A stretch of 64,000 nt of DNA from Delphinus delphis (taxonomy: Eukaryota > Chordata > Mammalia > Artiodactyla > Delphinidae). Of this stretch, positions 10,456 to 23,030 are shown piece after piece (position 1 is the first letter of the stretch; each line of letters begins with the position of its first letter). The position numbers and the translations under genes are program-made. Below the pieces are notes generated by a model, which made no database searches, was not told the origin of the DNA, and saw nothing but the letters and a program-made list of their open reading frames with translations. Location of the stretch: NCBI RefSeq assembly GCF_949987515.2, contig NC_082687.1, forward strand, positions 18,646,148-18,710,147, read 5' to 3'.

Positions 10456-11674
10456 AAAACATTTCTGCCTCAGTGCAGCCTGAAGTATGCATGCTCTCCA
10501 GCAGGAAAGCATTCCTAGGAACTTCTAGGAAAGATTCCCCGTCTTTATACAGAGGGGGAATCTGTCTCCCCATTGGGACTTCCCCCTTTGTCTTCTCACC
10601 GTGGAACAGCTTTACATGAGCATAAGTTGCCATGATGACAGACATTTCATCTGCTAAGGATGGCAGACAAATGACAAGTGCCTGGAACCTTGACTGCGTT
10701 TTTGAGCAAGTGCAACAACCCTTGGCTTGCCTACCCCTAAATTTCTTCTTAAGAGAGATAATGACTAAACTCCTGATATTTCTGTCACACACACATGAGC
10801 ACACATAGGCACTGTTTATTTTTATTGCATGTACATATTTTATTGCATATACACAATTCTACTAGCATAGGAAACTATAAGCATTTCCCTGTAGACATCA
10901 AACTTATTTTTGTAAACAAAGATATGAGCTGCTTTTTGATAAGAGTTTAGAACAAAAAAAATCCATTTGAAACTTTGTGAAGAATAACACGAGAAGTCTA
11001 CTTTAGTTGCATAAATATGAGGCAAGCAGGCTCTGTAACCTGCAGTAAAGACACATAAGACTTTTTGATTGACCAAGTTAGGTGTTAAACACTCTGTGGT
11101 AAACAAGTCTGTGGAGTGAGTGGCCAATTTGTCTAAGAAACTCATGGCCTTCTGGGAGATTAAAAGTCCCCCAATTCCTGCTACCTGAAGTTTAAAATAA
11201 GAGAAACCAATCAACTTGCACTCAGGTGGCCAGAGTGACCTGCAGTAAAATTACCTTGACCAGAGTGAGACTAAGCTCATGGCCTAGGGTTCAGTGTACT
11301 TCAAGCTGAAAGCTCTACAGCTTCCATACCAGTGATTTCTATTTAGGAAACAACAGCAGAGTGTGAAATCTAGAAACCTCACTGACTCTGTGAAGGGATG
11401 TGAACCAGCAAGAACACACCAGAGCCAGTAGACAAATATCATCTGTCAAACATCGTCTGTACAGGACGTGGAAGTAATGGCAGCAGTGGGATTTCTAGAT
11501 GACAACTCTCAATTTGTGTTTTGTGTATGGAAGTAAGCCAAATCTCCTACTCCAACTCACTTTAATAGCATGAGCAAATGACACGTTCTTGGACAAACTG
11601 CGACTGGGGAGACCTGAAGGAAGAATTAATGAAATTCCCACTAATAGGACTTGTGGAAGTCAGAGCATTAAATA
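10456..11674. other. Unique sequence, no gene seen
   Basis: No repeat family recognised. The 140-codon (10382-10804) and 124-codon (10840-11214) minus-strand frames have no recognisable domain; the first begins in unique DNA and ends in the minisatellite. Confidence 0.5.
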
Positions 11675-12034
11675 AAAATGAATGAATGGGACTTCCCCGG
11701 TGGCGCAGTGGTTAAGAATCCTCCTGCCAATTCAGGGGACCTGGGTTCGAGCCCTGGTTTGGGAAGATCCCACATGCAACGGAGCAAATAAGCCCGTGCA
11801 CCACAACTACTGAGCCTGCGCTCTAGAGCCCACGAGCCACAACTACTGAGCCCGCGCGCCTAGAGTCTGTGCTCCACAACAAGAGAAGCCACCGCGATCA
11901 GGAGCCCGCGCACCGCAACGAAGAATAGGTCCCGCTAACCACAAGTAGAGAAAGCTCGCACACAGCAACGAAGACCCAACGCAGGCAAAAATAAATTTAA
12001 AAAATAAAAAAAATTTTTTTAAAATGAATGAATG
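11675..12034 (+). mobile_element. CHR-type SINE, long form
   Basis: Element at 11689-12020: starts 'ggacttccccggtggcgcag', two copies of the 'ccacaactactgagcc' motif in the body, the long-form end 'cgaagacccaacgcaggc' and an A-rich tail. Perfect 14-bp target duplications AAAATGAATGAATG at 11675-11688 and 12021-12034, which lie in a short ATGA repeat. Confidence 0.95.
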
Positions 12035-13399
12035 AATGAAAGCATCATTCCTCCCAGATTATTGATTGGGGCATATAAATATTTGCCTATTGCACACATA
12101 TACCTACTTAATATTGAAGTTGAGAACTAAATGACAACTTTTGATTGTCCCAAAATAAAAAGAGTAATTAAGCACAGTTATTCTTCCCTAATGTAATCTT
12201 TCTGTTCTTTGATAAAACGTTTTATTTCGGACAGGATTTCCTAACATGTTAAGTGTTTTTCGAGAAAGTTTTCTAAGGTCAAATAAATGTGAGACGCACT
12301 CTTTACACAAATTTGAACCTATTGCTTTGAGGCAAGCTTTCTGAAGCCTTTAATATACATTATGAGTATCCAAGACGGGCTAGAGAGATATCTCCTCTAA
12401 AAATTATGTAATCACTGAAGCCTTCTTCATGAAACATCTCATGAGACTAGTATCTTGCAGAACATAATTTGAGAAACACTGATATAGGGTTTAAAATCCA
12501 ACCCACAGATAATAAACGTTTAAGTTTTTACATGTATTTTGTTTAAATATATTATAATTATTTAGAATTCAACCCTGTATTCGACTGCATTTTCACTCAT
12601 CGGCTGTCTCTTTAGGACTTCACCACTCTGGAGCTTTTAATATTAATGTATGGTTCGGTCTGTTAGAGCAGTTTTTTAAATACATTTTCAAGAATGGTTC
12701 ATGAATAATACATTTTCTGATCTCCCTTCCAAATAAGTGAAAATATGTTTTCTGTATCCTCATTGTGTGACATTCATCTTGGCTATGTACAAAATTATTG
12801 GGTCCTGAAATCATGCCCTCAAAATGGGAGGCAAAATTTGTTATGTGTTATTGCATAGAAGTTAGGAGCAAGCTGGAATTTGTTATTTCCTACATAACTT
12901 TGTTTGGGGATGAGGGAAAGGGGAGAAGCATTAAGTTAATCCTGGATACCCATCTGTATCCAGGCCTGTTCGTTTTGATTCATATTATTTAACTATTTGA
13001 AAGGATGTGTACATTATCCAAAATAATTTGGAATGAAATTTGCAAAACACTTTAAATCTGTATGACTGGTTTACTATGGAGTCTCAAATTGCTGGAGCAT
13101 AAACATGAAAAGCATTCTTTTGATCTAATGATTGGTACCTTCCATGTTCAAAGGTACCTCATTTCCTACTGGGTGCCCAGCTTCCTAACTGGCACCTTAG
13201 TTTGAGTCAAAATCTCATTTATTCTAGAAAGTTTCATGTTAGTTATTAAGAGACAAACACATTCTTTTTAACTCATAATCTATTAAATTCAAAGTTTACT
13301 TCTATTCCTTAGAAGTTCACCCTATCTCCTTCCCTCAGGATAGACTTGTTCTAGGGTTTGAAGTGGAGAGGTTTGGAGTGAAGCAGAACTATCTATCAG
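12035..13399. other. Unique AT-rich sequence, no gene seen
   Basis: No repeat or gene recognised. Open frames are at most 64 codons. Confidence 0.5.
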
Positions 13400-14860
13400 T
13401 GGTTTCTATCACTTTATATTTGCTTGACCTTTCTGAAATTTTATATAAATGGAATCATATAGTGTATACTCTTTTTGGTCTAGAGTCCTTCACTCAGCCT
13501 AATTATTTTAGATTCATCCATGTTGTTGTATGTATCAATATTTGATTTCTTTTTATTGCTGAGTAGTATTCCATTATATGAGTATATCACAATTGGTTTA
13601 GGCATTAACTTGTTGATGGTCACTTGGGTTGTTTCTGTTGTACTGTTTGGTTATTATAAACACAACTGCTATAAACATTCATGTACATGTCTTGTTGTGT
13701 ACATATGCTTTCATTTCTCTTGAGTACATACTTATGATCAGAATGGCTGGATCACATGAGAAGGGTATGCTTACATCTTTACAAAACTGCCAAATTCTTC
13801 TGAAGTCCTTTTTCCATTTTATTTTACAACAAGCAACGTTTGTAAGTTCCCTTAGCTTCACACCCTCACAAAGCTTAGTGTGGTCATCTTTTCATTTTTA
13901 TCCATTTTAATGGGTGCATAGTGATAGCTATTTCACTGTATTTTCTAATTTGCATTCCCTAATGAATAATGATGATGAGGAACTTTTTATGTACTTATTT
14001 GACATCTGTATATCCTCTGTGGTGAAGTGTGGCGTTCAAATCTTTTGCCCATTTTATTGAGTTTTTTAAAACGTATTATTCAATGCAAATCCTTCATCAG
14101 CTACATATTTTATAAATATTTTCTCTCAATCTGTGTCTCCCTTTTCTTTTTCTTTAGAGTGTCTTTTGAAGGGCAAAGTTTCTTAATTTTGATGAAGTTC
14201 AATTTGTTAATTCTTACTTTTTATACTTCTTGCTTTGTTTGTTGTACTTAAGAAATCTTTGCCAAACCAAAGGTCATGAACATTTTCTCCTAATAGTTTT
14301 ATAGTTTTAGCTCTTACACTAAAGTCTATGATCCATTTCAAGTTATCACATGAGGAAAAGAACAAGCTTAATTTTTCCAAGTGACTATCCAATTGTTAAA
14401 ACACCACTTGTAGAAAAGATTACCTTTTCTCTTCCTAGCAGTTTGGTAAAATCAATTAATGATATATGTGTGGATCTATTTCTGGAATCTAGTTTATTCC
14501 ATTGGTCTATTTTATCCTCTCTTTATGCTAATATTTTACTATCTTGATTATTGTAGCTTTATGATAAGCCTTGAAATTGTGTACTGTAAGAATGCTAATT
14601 TTTTCCTTCTCTGTTAAAGTTGTTTTAGCTATTCTAAATCCTTTACGTTCTCATATAAGTATTAGAATCAGTTTGTTACAAATCAAAAGACTGCTGGGAT
14701 TTTCATTAGTAATACATTGGATCTATAGATAAAATGGGGAAAATTATCCTAACAATATTGAGTGTTCTGATCCGTCAGTAGATATATCTTTCCAGTTATC
14801 TAGGTTTTTAAATTTCTCTCTGCAGTGTTTTGTAGTTAAAATGTAGATCTATATCTTTTG
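13400..14860 (-). mobile_element. L1 fragment, reverse orientation (ORF2 end and 3' part)
   Basis: Read left to right this is reverse-strand L1: 'atataaatggaatcatatag', 'cagcctaattattttagattcatccatg', 'gagtagtattccattatatg', then 'tttgacatctgtatatcctc', 'taagaaatctttgccaaacc', 'gattattgtagctttatg' and 'atacattggatctatagat'. These are the complements of the ORF2 C-terminal and reverse-transcriptase regions. All frames are broken; the copy is old. Confidence 0.88.
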
Positions 14861-15454
14861 TCAAATTGTCAACCCTACCTTAACCTAACACTCTCCTTCT
14901 AGAATCTAATTCTTTCTTGTAACTATCTTTGGAATTAGATAACAATTGGTGTCATATTCTGTTCAGATTAACCCTCTGTAATGTCACCAATTTTGTGTCC
15001 CAGGAGGATGAATTTGCAGCTGTGCTTTAAATATTTCATCTGGTTATGTAAAACATAACCCATTGGGTTTAAAGGTAAACTGTCATCTCAAGCTATTACC
15101 ATGAACTGTCTATACCTTATTTTCAGGAGACTATCAGGGGAAAACATTATGCACAAAAATGATTTAAACAACATCTGCTTCAGTCACTATTATAATCCTC
15201 TCAGAGACAACTGAAAGCATAATATTTTTGTCATGTGAGAATACAATTTTCTGTTCTAAATGGGTTAAGTTCATGTGGTGGCAGAACATATAGGAAAACC
15301 ACAATGGGAAAATATGAATAGAAGAGCCATACAGCCTTATTTCACAAAAATAATAAATCAGTCACACAAATTTTTCTAAAAAGTTGTGATTAAGTCAACC
15401 AAGTGTGATTCTTAGAGTCAGTTTCCTGGGATGCCAGACTTTAAAACCAGAAAA
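14861..15454. other. Unique sequence between two L1 fossils
   Basis: No recognised repeat or gene. Confidence 0.45.
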
Positions 15455-17255
15455 CAAGTAATAAAATGGCAATAAGTATATACCTTTCAATAATCACATT
15501 AAGTGTCAACGGACTGAATGTTTCAATCAAAAGACATAGGGTGGCTGACTGGATAATAAAAAACAAGACCCATCTATATGCTGCTTACAAGAGACTTCAG
15601 AGCTATAATAGAAGACAAAGAATGGCATTATATAATGATAAAGTGATCAATACCAGAAGAGGATGTAACACTCAATATATATGTTCCTTATAAGCCCATA
15701 AATATATAAAGCAAATATTAACAGACATAAAGGGAGAAACTGACAATAATACAGTAATAGTAGGGAACTTTAACACCCCACTTACATCAAGGGACAGATC
15801 ATCCAGACAGAAAGTTAACAGGAAACAGTAGTCTTAAATGACACATTAGATCAGTTGAGCTTAATAGATATCTAAAGGACATTCCAATCAAAAACAGCTG
15901 AATACACATTCTTATCAAGTGTACATGGAACATTTTCTAGGATAGATCATTTGCTAGGCCACAAAACAACTCAACAAATTTAAGAGGATAGAAATTATAT
16001 CAAGCATGTTTTCTGATCACATCTGTATGAAACTAGAAATCAATTACAGGAAGAAAAATGGGAAAAACAAACATGTGGAGACTAAAAAACATGGAGGGAG
16101 ATGCAAGAGGGAGGAGATATGGGGATATATGTATATGTATAGCTGATTCACTTTGTAATAAAGCAGAAACTAACACACCATTGTAAAGCAATTATACTCC
16201 AATAAAGATGTTTAAAAAAAACCGAAAACCAATGGGCCAATGAAGAAATCAAAGAAGAAATCAAAAAATACTTTGAGACAAATGAAAATAAAAACACAGC
16301 TTTCCAAAATCTACTGGATGAAGCAAAAGTAGTCCTAAGAGGGAAGTTTATAGCTATGCAGACCTACCTCAAGAAATAAGAAAAGTTTCAAATAAACAAA
16401 CTAACCTATCATCTAAAGGCATTAGAAGACGAAAAACAATGAGATATCACCTCACACCTCTCATAATGGCTATCATCAAAAAGACAACAGTAACAAATGT
16501 TGGTGAGGATGTGAGTAAAAGGGAATGCTAGTACACTGTTGGTGGGAATGTAAATTGGTAGAACCACTATGGAAAACAGTATGGAGGTTCTTCAAAAAAC
16601 TAAAAATAGAACTACCTATGATCCAGTAATTCTACTCCTGGGTATATATCCAAAGAAAATGAAAACGCTAATTTGAAAAGATACATGCACTTCAATGTTC
16701 ATAGCAGCATTATTTACAATAGTGAAGATACGGAAGCAAACTAAATGTCCATCAACAGATGAATGGATAGAGAAGACGTGGTATGTATGTATATATACCA
16801 TGGACTGTTACTCAGCCAAAAAAAAGAACGAAATTCTGCCATTTGCAACAACATGCATAGATCTAGAGGGTATTATGCTTAGTGAAAGGAGCCAGACAGA
16901 GAAAGACTAATACAGTATGTTATCACTTATATGTAGACTCTAAAAAATAAAACAAATCAATAGAACAAAAGAGAAACAGACTCACGTATATAGAGAAAAA
17001 ACTAGTGGTTACCAGTGAGGAGAGGGAAGGTGACAGGGGCAAGATAGGGATAGGGGTTTAAGAGGCACAAACTACAATGTATAAAATAAATAAACTACAA
17101 GGATATATTGTACAGCACAGGGAATATACCCAGTATTTTATAAAAACTTGAAATGTATCTATAATAATTTTTAATCACTATATTGTACACCTGAAACTAA
17201 TAAAATATTGTAAATCAATTATACTTCAATAAAAATAATAATAAATAAATAGAGA
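15455..17255 (+). mobile_element. L1 fossil with internal deletions, plus strand
   Basis: The frame at 15466-15693 begins like the ORF2 endonuclease domain (YLSIITLSVNGLN, residues 6-18, then KRHRVADWI). Decayed ORF2 endonuclease sequence runs to about 16420. From 16430 ('atgagatatcacctcacacc') the ORF2 C-terminal part and 3' UTR follow, ending 'tacttcaataaaaataata'. The reverse transcriptase is mostly missing. A younger L1 3' end is embedded at about 16085-16215. No intact ORF2. Confidence 0.9.
16085..16215 (+). mobile_element. 5'-truncated L1 3' end nested in older L1
   Basis: A block of about 130 bp, 'gagatatggggatatatg...tagctgattcactttgtaat...caattatactccaataaag' with an A-rich tail, is the 3' terminus of a cetartiodactyl L1. 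It interrupts ORF2 endonuclease-region sequence: 'gtggagactaaaaaac' before and 'ccaatgggccaatgaagaaat' after are contiguous in L1. The duplication is at most the short A-rich 'aaaaac' motif. Confidence 0.8.
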
Positions 17256-20120
17256 TAATGAGCATAGGCAACTTCTTTTAGGAGATTTGTTCTAACAGCA
17301 AACAGAAAAAAATGGCTTTAAATGTGGACTGCTAGGGAAAGAAAAGGAAAAGCTCAAAGTCTTTAACTTGTTGGACTAAGTGTGTGTTAACATCATTAAC
17401 CAAGATTAAAAATAGATATGGAATAATAACTTTGAAGATTTGGAAGAGGTAGATGACGGATTTACTTACCTAATCCAGGCAAGCCAGAATCAGGGACCAT
17501 GGAATCTCTGAACAGGGCTAATATCTCAAGGGCTAAGACAGGTGTATGGGAGACTGGGGCTTTCCCAGAGCAGCCAGTGGGGTCCAGGGATTTGAGAACT
17601 GGGAAAAGTAGTATTGCTTTCTTGAGCCGAGCACATTTAGGGGGAAAAAAAGAGAGTTCCCAAGGGCTCAACACAAAAGAGAAAAATAAAGCAAACTACA
17701 TTCAGAAACAAGGTAAGGAGCTCAAGTTGATTTGGAAGGCAAAGCTGCGATTATTGCTTACAGGGTGATCCCCAGGAATGCCAGAGGTTGGACCATGAGG
17801 TGGATGGAATACTGTTGAAAGCAGAGACTTGGGAAAATACAACCATTTCATGGTACACAAATAAACTATTATTATCTTCACTTCCTATCAGCTTTTCATT
17901 CTTCTGCTCTTATTAATTTTGGTCTGTTGAAAGTCCAACTTCAACAGCCCTTGTTTGTTTTCCATCAGTCCGGTGAACCCCAACTCTTTCTTGGAGGCAG
18001 AAATGAGATTGGGGCCAGGAACAGGAGCAGAGTGCAGACAGTTTGAGATCAAGAGACACAGCTCAAGTTGGGGCTACCTCTCACCTATCTTGTTTGAGAC
18101 TCTCAAGGAATTTAGAATCTGCACAGATCTATGGGTATATGATGAGTTCACTGGATACAATGAGCTTGAATACCTGGCCAGATAGAGATGTAGGTTTAAA
18201 ACTCAAGAGATGTGTTCAACAGAAGTAAAAAGTACTAATACCTGAATATTTCCTCTTTTGCCCCTCTGACTTCCCTTCTTTAGCACTTCAACAGTCCTCC
18301 TTTAAGTACAGGATCTTGGTAAGGAGTGAAGCCCTGAAAAGGCAACATAAAACAAGAAATGAAGTTAATCTACATCATAATGAGATTGGAGATGAAGACA
18401 GAAAAATCAGGTGGGCTGAATGCTGAGGCAAGTTTCTGAGGGTTTGGAATCAAGAGTGGAAAATGGAGTGTTTCAGGGAGCAACTGCCATCTACTGTAGG
18501 AGCCCCAAAGATGCAAAAATACAGGTGACATTTTCATCTGTGTTGTACATAAAGATTGCTCTCAGTTTATGCATTTAATTGAGAGACTATTTAAGGAACT
18601 GAATGATTTTAATTATCTTTGAGCTAACTGAGTAATTTTTTAATTGCAACACCTTTGCTAAACAGATCTATATAGAGTCTTTATTTTAATGAATGTATTA
18701 AATGTTTGCATATGAATATAGTGGATTGTTTGTATGACCACCTTATGCTAGATGTTACTCATGTGATTTTGATGTTCAGTTTGTTTTCATGTTGCTACCA
18801 AAGAGTACTGCTTTAATTGTGGGCTACTAAGAGGAGGACCTAAAAAAAAAACAGAACTGGACATAATACATAATGTTCGATTTGTGCCAGGTGAGGTATA
18901 AATGCAATTACAATGCCCTAAACAAATAGAAATTTTGAGGTGATTTGAAAAGAGAAAACTGGAAGAGAAAATGAGTTAGTATACCTCCCAGAGTAGAGTA
19001 ACATCCAATTTTAAGGACTCATGTCTTAGCGTCTTCACCACATTATCTTTCAAGCAGAGATATAGCAGTGTCATCAAATCAATATAATCTACGACATTAA
19101 ATTAATGCCGCTAATTTTAAAAATATTATTTTAAAAGTTTGGTTATAAGTTAAGTTGTGTGCTGTTTTTAATACATCAGTTCACATCTGAGTATGCTTAA
19201 GAAACATTTTCATTAAAATAATATACTTTAATGTGGAACCAAAGAATTTCGCCTCTACAAATGGTTCACTTTTACCAAATTTGAAAAACGCTTGGAACAC
19301 AACTAGCCTTATGCAAGCCTTGATGAAAAAGTGCTCTGAGACAGGCACAGGCCTCAGGGGGCAGCTGGCAAGAAGTAGAACAGATGCCATGGCAGTTCTA
19401 GAGTGAAATAGGGTGTTTAGAAACTTTCTATGAAATCTATGTTTCTCTTACTTAGCTTTTCAAAATTTCAGATAATAATATCTCAGAGGTACTTCAATAA
19501 TACCCATTTATGTTTATGACATCTTTCACCATATTATACATTTCTTTAGCTGCCCCAAATTATAATTTTGAGTTTTCTGAATGAGTACTGCATTAACCAA
19601 ATGTAAGAAGTATCTTGGTATTCCTGACAACCATAATTCAAAATAATGTAGTCATATTCTAAACAAAGTCCTGAAAAGTGACATAATAAAGGTATCATAA
19701 TGTTCTTATAGCAACTGGACCATTTCAGTTTAAACACACATGGATCCACAATCTTAAATCACACTTCAGCAACAAGGACTCTATTGATAAGTGATCGATC
19801 CTTATTCAGTCATTTCTATTCATTCTTGAATACTGCCTGCTTCCCTTTAACTCTTAATTAATCTGTCACTTATCAATGTAAATTTTTGAGTAATTACAGC
19901 ATTTAAATCTTTAGTATGGATGGAATTGCAATAGAATTTTGCCCCTTCTCATCATGACATGTCTTATAACTATGCTTCCTCCAGCTCAAACTGAGCTCCA
20001 GCCAAACTGAAACTCTTCCATGTTTTGAACAACACATAATCTCTCTAATCTAAAAAATGTCTCTCAAATGTTCACACTATTGAGTTCATCCAATCCAGTA
20101 GCTTCTCCCCAAGACTTAGA
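17256..20120. other. Unique sequence, 2.9 kb, no gene seen
   Basis: No repeat family recognised. The 89-codon (17499) and 76-codon (17955) plus frames show no known domain and no shared splice-bounded structure. Sequence from about 18540 is AT-rich. Confidence 0.5.
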
Positions 20121-20310
20121 AGGGTGCCAGATGCAGCAAATAAAAATACAAGATACCCAGTTTAATCTGAATTGCAGGTAAACAATTAGATGCTTTTTTA
20201 CTCTAAGCATAGCCCCGTTATTGCATACGACATACTTATACTAAAAAATTATTTGTTGTTTACCTAAAATTCAAATTTTACTGGTTATCTGTATTTTATC
20301 TGGCAACCCT
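20121..20310. mobile_element. Palindromic MITE-like DNA element (MER53-like)
   Basis: A 190-bp near-palindrome: the left half 'agggtgccagatgcagcaaa...gatacccagtttaatctgaatt...' is mirrored by the right half '...aaattcaaattttactggttat...tttatctggcaaccct'. The halves are about 90 bp, with the centre near 20215. This layout and length match a non-autonomous mammalian DNA transposon that I recall as MER53 (name from memory). Flanking 8-mers do not form a clear duplication. Confidence 0.7.
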
Positions 20311-20869
20311 GTGGCTAGGACTCTCAATTCTACAACTTCTAATTTTTATAAAGTATACCTTCTCCCTCTGGCATGGCAGAAAAGAAGAAGTAGAGTCACC
20401 TGTACAGAAAAGTAGGACAATGGTCTTAAGGCCTGGCCTAGCAGCCTTTGGTGTGACATCAAGCACTTTCTCTCAGCTGATATCCTGAGCCTCTTTTCCA
20501 CATTAATTCCACAGCCTACACTTCCATGTTGCTCAGTATTATTTTCTAGATTCCCAGTCTTCTAACCCACTCCGGCTCTGATGGATGAGATCTGAATTAT
20601 ATCTGATGTTCCTTCTGGGATGAGCATGGGGGAAGAGGCACCCATCTGAAACTTGTGTTCCTGGGGCCAGGATTAGATATAGTAATGAGTGGGTCTGGTC
20701 AGTATGGTACAGTAGGTAGCCAAAGTCCAAGTTCTGTGTGAGACTGGGCCTGGCAAGTATGCGTATGAAGCATCAAGTTCAAGAGAGAAGGGAGAAAATA
20801 AGAATGGGGAAATAAAGTGAAACAATAGGCAACATAATCTACAAGATGATGCAGTAGGGGAGAAGAGTT
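20311..20869. other. Unique sequence, no gene seen
   Basis: No repeat or gene recognised. Confidence 0.45.
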
Positions 20870-21122
20870 TCTATGGAATATTTATTTATTTATTTATTAT
20901 TTATTTATTTTTTTGCGGTACGCGGGCCTCCCACTGCTGTGGCCTCTCCCGTTGCTGAGCACACGCTCCGGACGCGCAGGCTCAGCGGCCATGGCTCACG
21001 GGCCCAGCTGCTCCGTGGCATGTGGGATCTTCCCGGACCGGGGCACGAACCCGTGTCCCCTGCATTGGCAGGTGGACTCTCAACCACTGTGCCACCAGGG
21101 AAGCCCTCTATGGAATATTTAT
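20870..21122 (-). mobile_element. CHR-type SINE, short form, reverse orientation
   Basis: Element at 20886-21106 in reverse: T-rich tail (TTTA repeats) on the left, 'ggcggccatggctcacgggc'-type body, and the complement of the head 'ccactgtgccaccagggaagccc' on the right. Perfect 16-bp target duplications TCTATGGAATATTTAT at 20870-20885 and 21107-21122. It has the short-form structure. Open frames of 72-92 codons on both strands here are SINE frames. Confidence 0.95.
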
Positions 21123-21246
21123 AATAAAACTCATTCTCAAGGAGAAAATTGTTAAGAGGGCCAAGCTTATTTGGACAATTCACTTTCCAGCTTTGGCCTC
21201 CCGAGGTCCTTCCATGAGCATTGATATGATTGGCTGGTGGAAAATA

Positions 21247-21813
21247 GTTCTCTTTTCCTTCCTGGCTGCTTGACGATTAACTGCCATCATGAACAACACG
21301 GTAACTATCTGATCCAGGAAGTTCATGACCGACCGAATACTTCAGCGGAAACAAATGATCATCGATGTCCTTCATCCTGGGAAGGCAACAGTACCTAAGA
21401 CAGAAATTCAGGAAAAACTAGCCAAAATGTACAAGACCACACCAGATGTCATCTTTGTGTTTGGATTCAGAACCCATTTCGGTGATGGCAAGACAACTGG
21501 CTTTGGCATGACTTACGATTCCTTGGATTATGTGAAGAAGGATGAGCCCAAACACAGGCTTGCAAGACATGGCCTGTATGAGAAGAAAAATACCTCAAGA
21601 AAACAGCGAAAGGAATGCAAGAACAGAATGAAGAAAGTTGGGGAGACTGCAAAGGACAATGTTGGTGCTGGAGATGAAGAAATGAAGTGTCCAGCAGTGA
21701 GCTGGAGATTGGGCAGCAGAAGGAATAAAGACTCTGCAGTGATTGTATCTTTGGAGACTGTGCAGCTTTTTCATGAGAGAGTTAATAAACTAAGACTTTA
21801 AAAAAAAAAAAAA
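21247..21813 (+). pseudogene. RPS24P: Processed RPS24 pseudogene (ribosomal protein eS24)
   Basis: An intronless retrocopy of the mRNA for small-subunit protein eS24. It starts with the 5' UTR ('ttccttcctggctgcttga'), has the native ATG at 21289, a 3' UTR, AATAAA at 21784-21789 and a poly(A) tail at 21800-21813. Translation gives an eS24-like N-terminus, but codon 8 (normally Arg) is TGA at 21310-21312. The remaining frame from 21325 stays open for 158 codons and shows eS24 sequence such as [30 protein letters not shown] and [15 protein letters not shown]. After GAG (near codon 128) it departs from the normal Lys-Lys end: about 25 nt replace the expected 6 before the usual stop, so the frame runs on through the 3' UTR. 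It lacks introns and a promoter, and is flanked by unrelated DNA. Non-functional. Confidence 0.96.
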
Positions 21814-22669
21814 GATGGTGAGGTTCTCTCTTTGATCTTAGGAGTGGAAGACATTCTTCTCCTAGGCAGTTCCTTGATCTCAAAGCCCTAACACCACTGG
21901 GACTAATAAAATTCTAAGTCCAGGCCTATCTTGAGATTCTTTCCTTAGTCCCTACTTAGATGTTCTCATTTGGCATGACTTTCCCAGTGCTGTCTCCCTG
22001 CCTCATGTCCACATCTGCTTGGTCCTCATGGTTTAACATTAGAAAAGAGATGAATCACAGCTATGTTAAAGACCTATGTTAAAGGTCTTTATACTATGTT
22101 AAAGACCACTACCATCTACTCGGTGACAGCTGCCTATATTCAAATTATAATGCCTAAGAAATCACAACCAGATTCTAACATAGTGTGCATTATAACCTTC
22201 ATCCAACATCCCTGAAAACAAATTTAAGAGCTGTTCACTCAAATAATGACTCTCATCAATCAAACAGAAAAAATGGGGGGGAGGGCAAAGAGTTGGTCAG
22301 AGTGACTTCTGCGTCTTGCAGTCTCTGAGAATAACAAGAAAACATGGGAAAAATATGAAAACCGTTGGCTTGAAAGCATTAGGAAACTAGCAAAATATGG
22401 GCTATATTCCAGAACAAGATGTGGTAGAAAATGAACTCCAGAGACATATAGTAACATCTGGTCTACTTTTGCACATGTGGCGCTTGCCAATTCTGGAGAG
22501 ATAGCTGAGAAGTGCTTTTGACAGCTCAAATGGTGAGGGGGATAAAAATTGAAGTCAAAGACCCACCGAAGCTAAGGGCGTTGGAAAACATCCCCTATAT
22601 TGCTTTGGAAAACCAAAGAGTTGCATCTGAGGATTAAGGGCGAACTAGAATTAATTAACCAACCACCAA
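21814..22669. other. Unique sequence, no gene seen
   Basis: No repeat family recognised except a small local duplication at 22061-22107, with three copies of CTATGTTAAAG. Confidence 0.45.
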
Positions 22670-23030
22670 AAAGATGGCAGCCAGGGTTTCCCTGGTGGCA
22701 CAGTGGTTGGCAGTCCGTCTGTTAATGCGGGGGACACAGGTTCAAGCCCTGGTCCAGGAAGATCCCACATGCCGCGGAGCAACTAGGCCCATGTGCCACA
22801 ACTACTGAGGCTGTGCTCTAGAGCCCGCGAGCCACAACTACTGAAGCCTTTGTGCCTAGAGCCCGTGCTCCTCAACAGGAGAGGCCACTGCAATGAGAGG
22901 CCCGTGCACCGCAGCGAAGAGTAGCCCCCAATCAATGCAACTAGAGAAAGCCCCTGCGCAGCAACAAAGACCCAACGCAGCCAAAAGTAAATAAATAAAT
23001 TTATTTTTTAAAAAAAGAAAGACGGCAGCC
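22670..23030 (+). mobile_element. CHR-type SINE, long form
   Basis: Element at 22683-23017: head 'gggtttccctggtggcacag', two 'cacaactactga' body motifs, end 'caaagacccaacgcagcc', AAAT-rich tail. Target duplications AAAGATGGCAGCC (22670-22682) and AAAGACGGCAGCC (23018-23030) differ at one base, so it is older than the short-form copies. Confidence 0.94.

Noticed and set aside
10074..10512. 122- and 135-codon Cys/His-rich frames that might suggest a metal-binding repeat protein
   Set aside because: They are the reverse frames of a 24-bp non-coding minisatellite, in two different frames with the same periodicity. The Cys/His spacing follows the DNA repeat unit, not a zinc-binding pattern.
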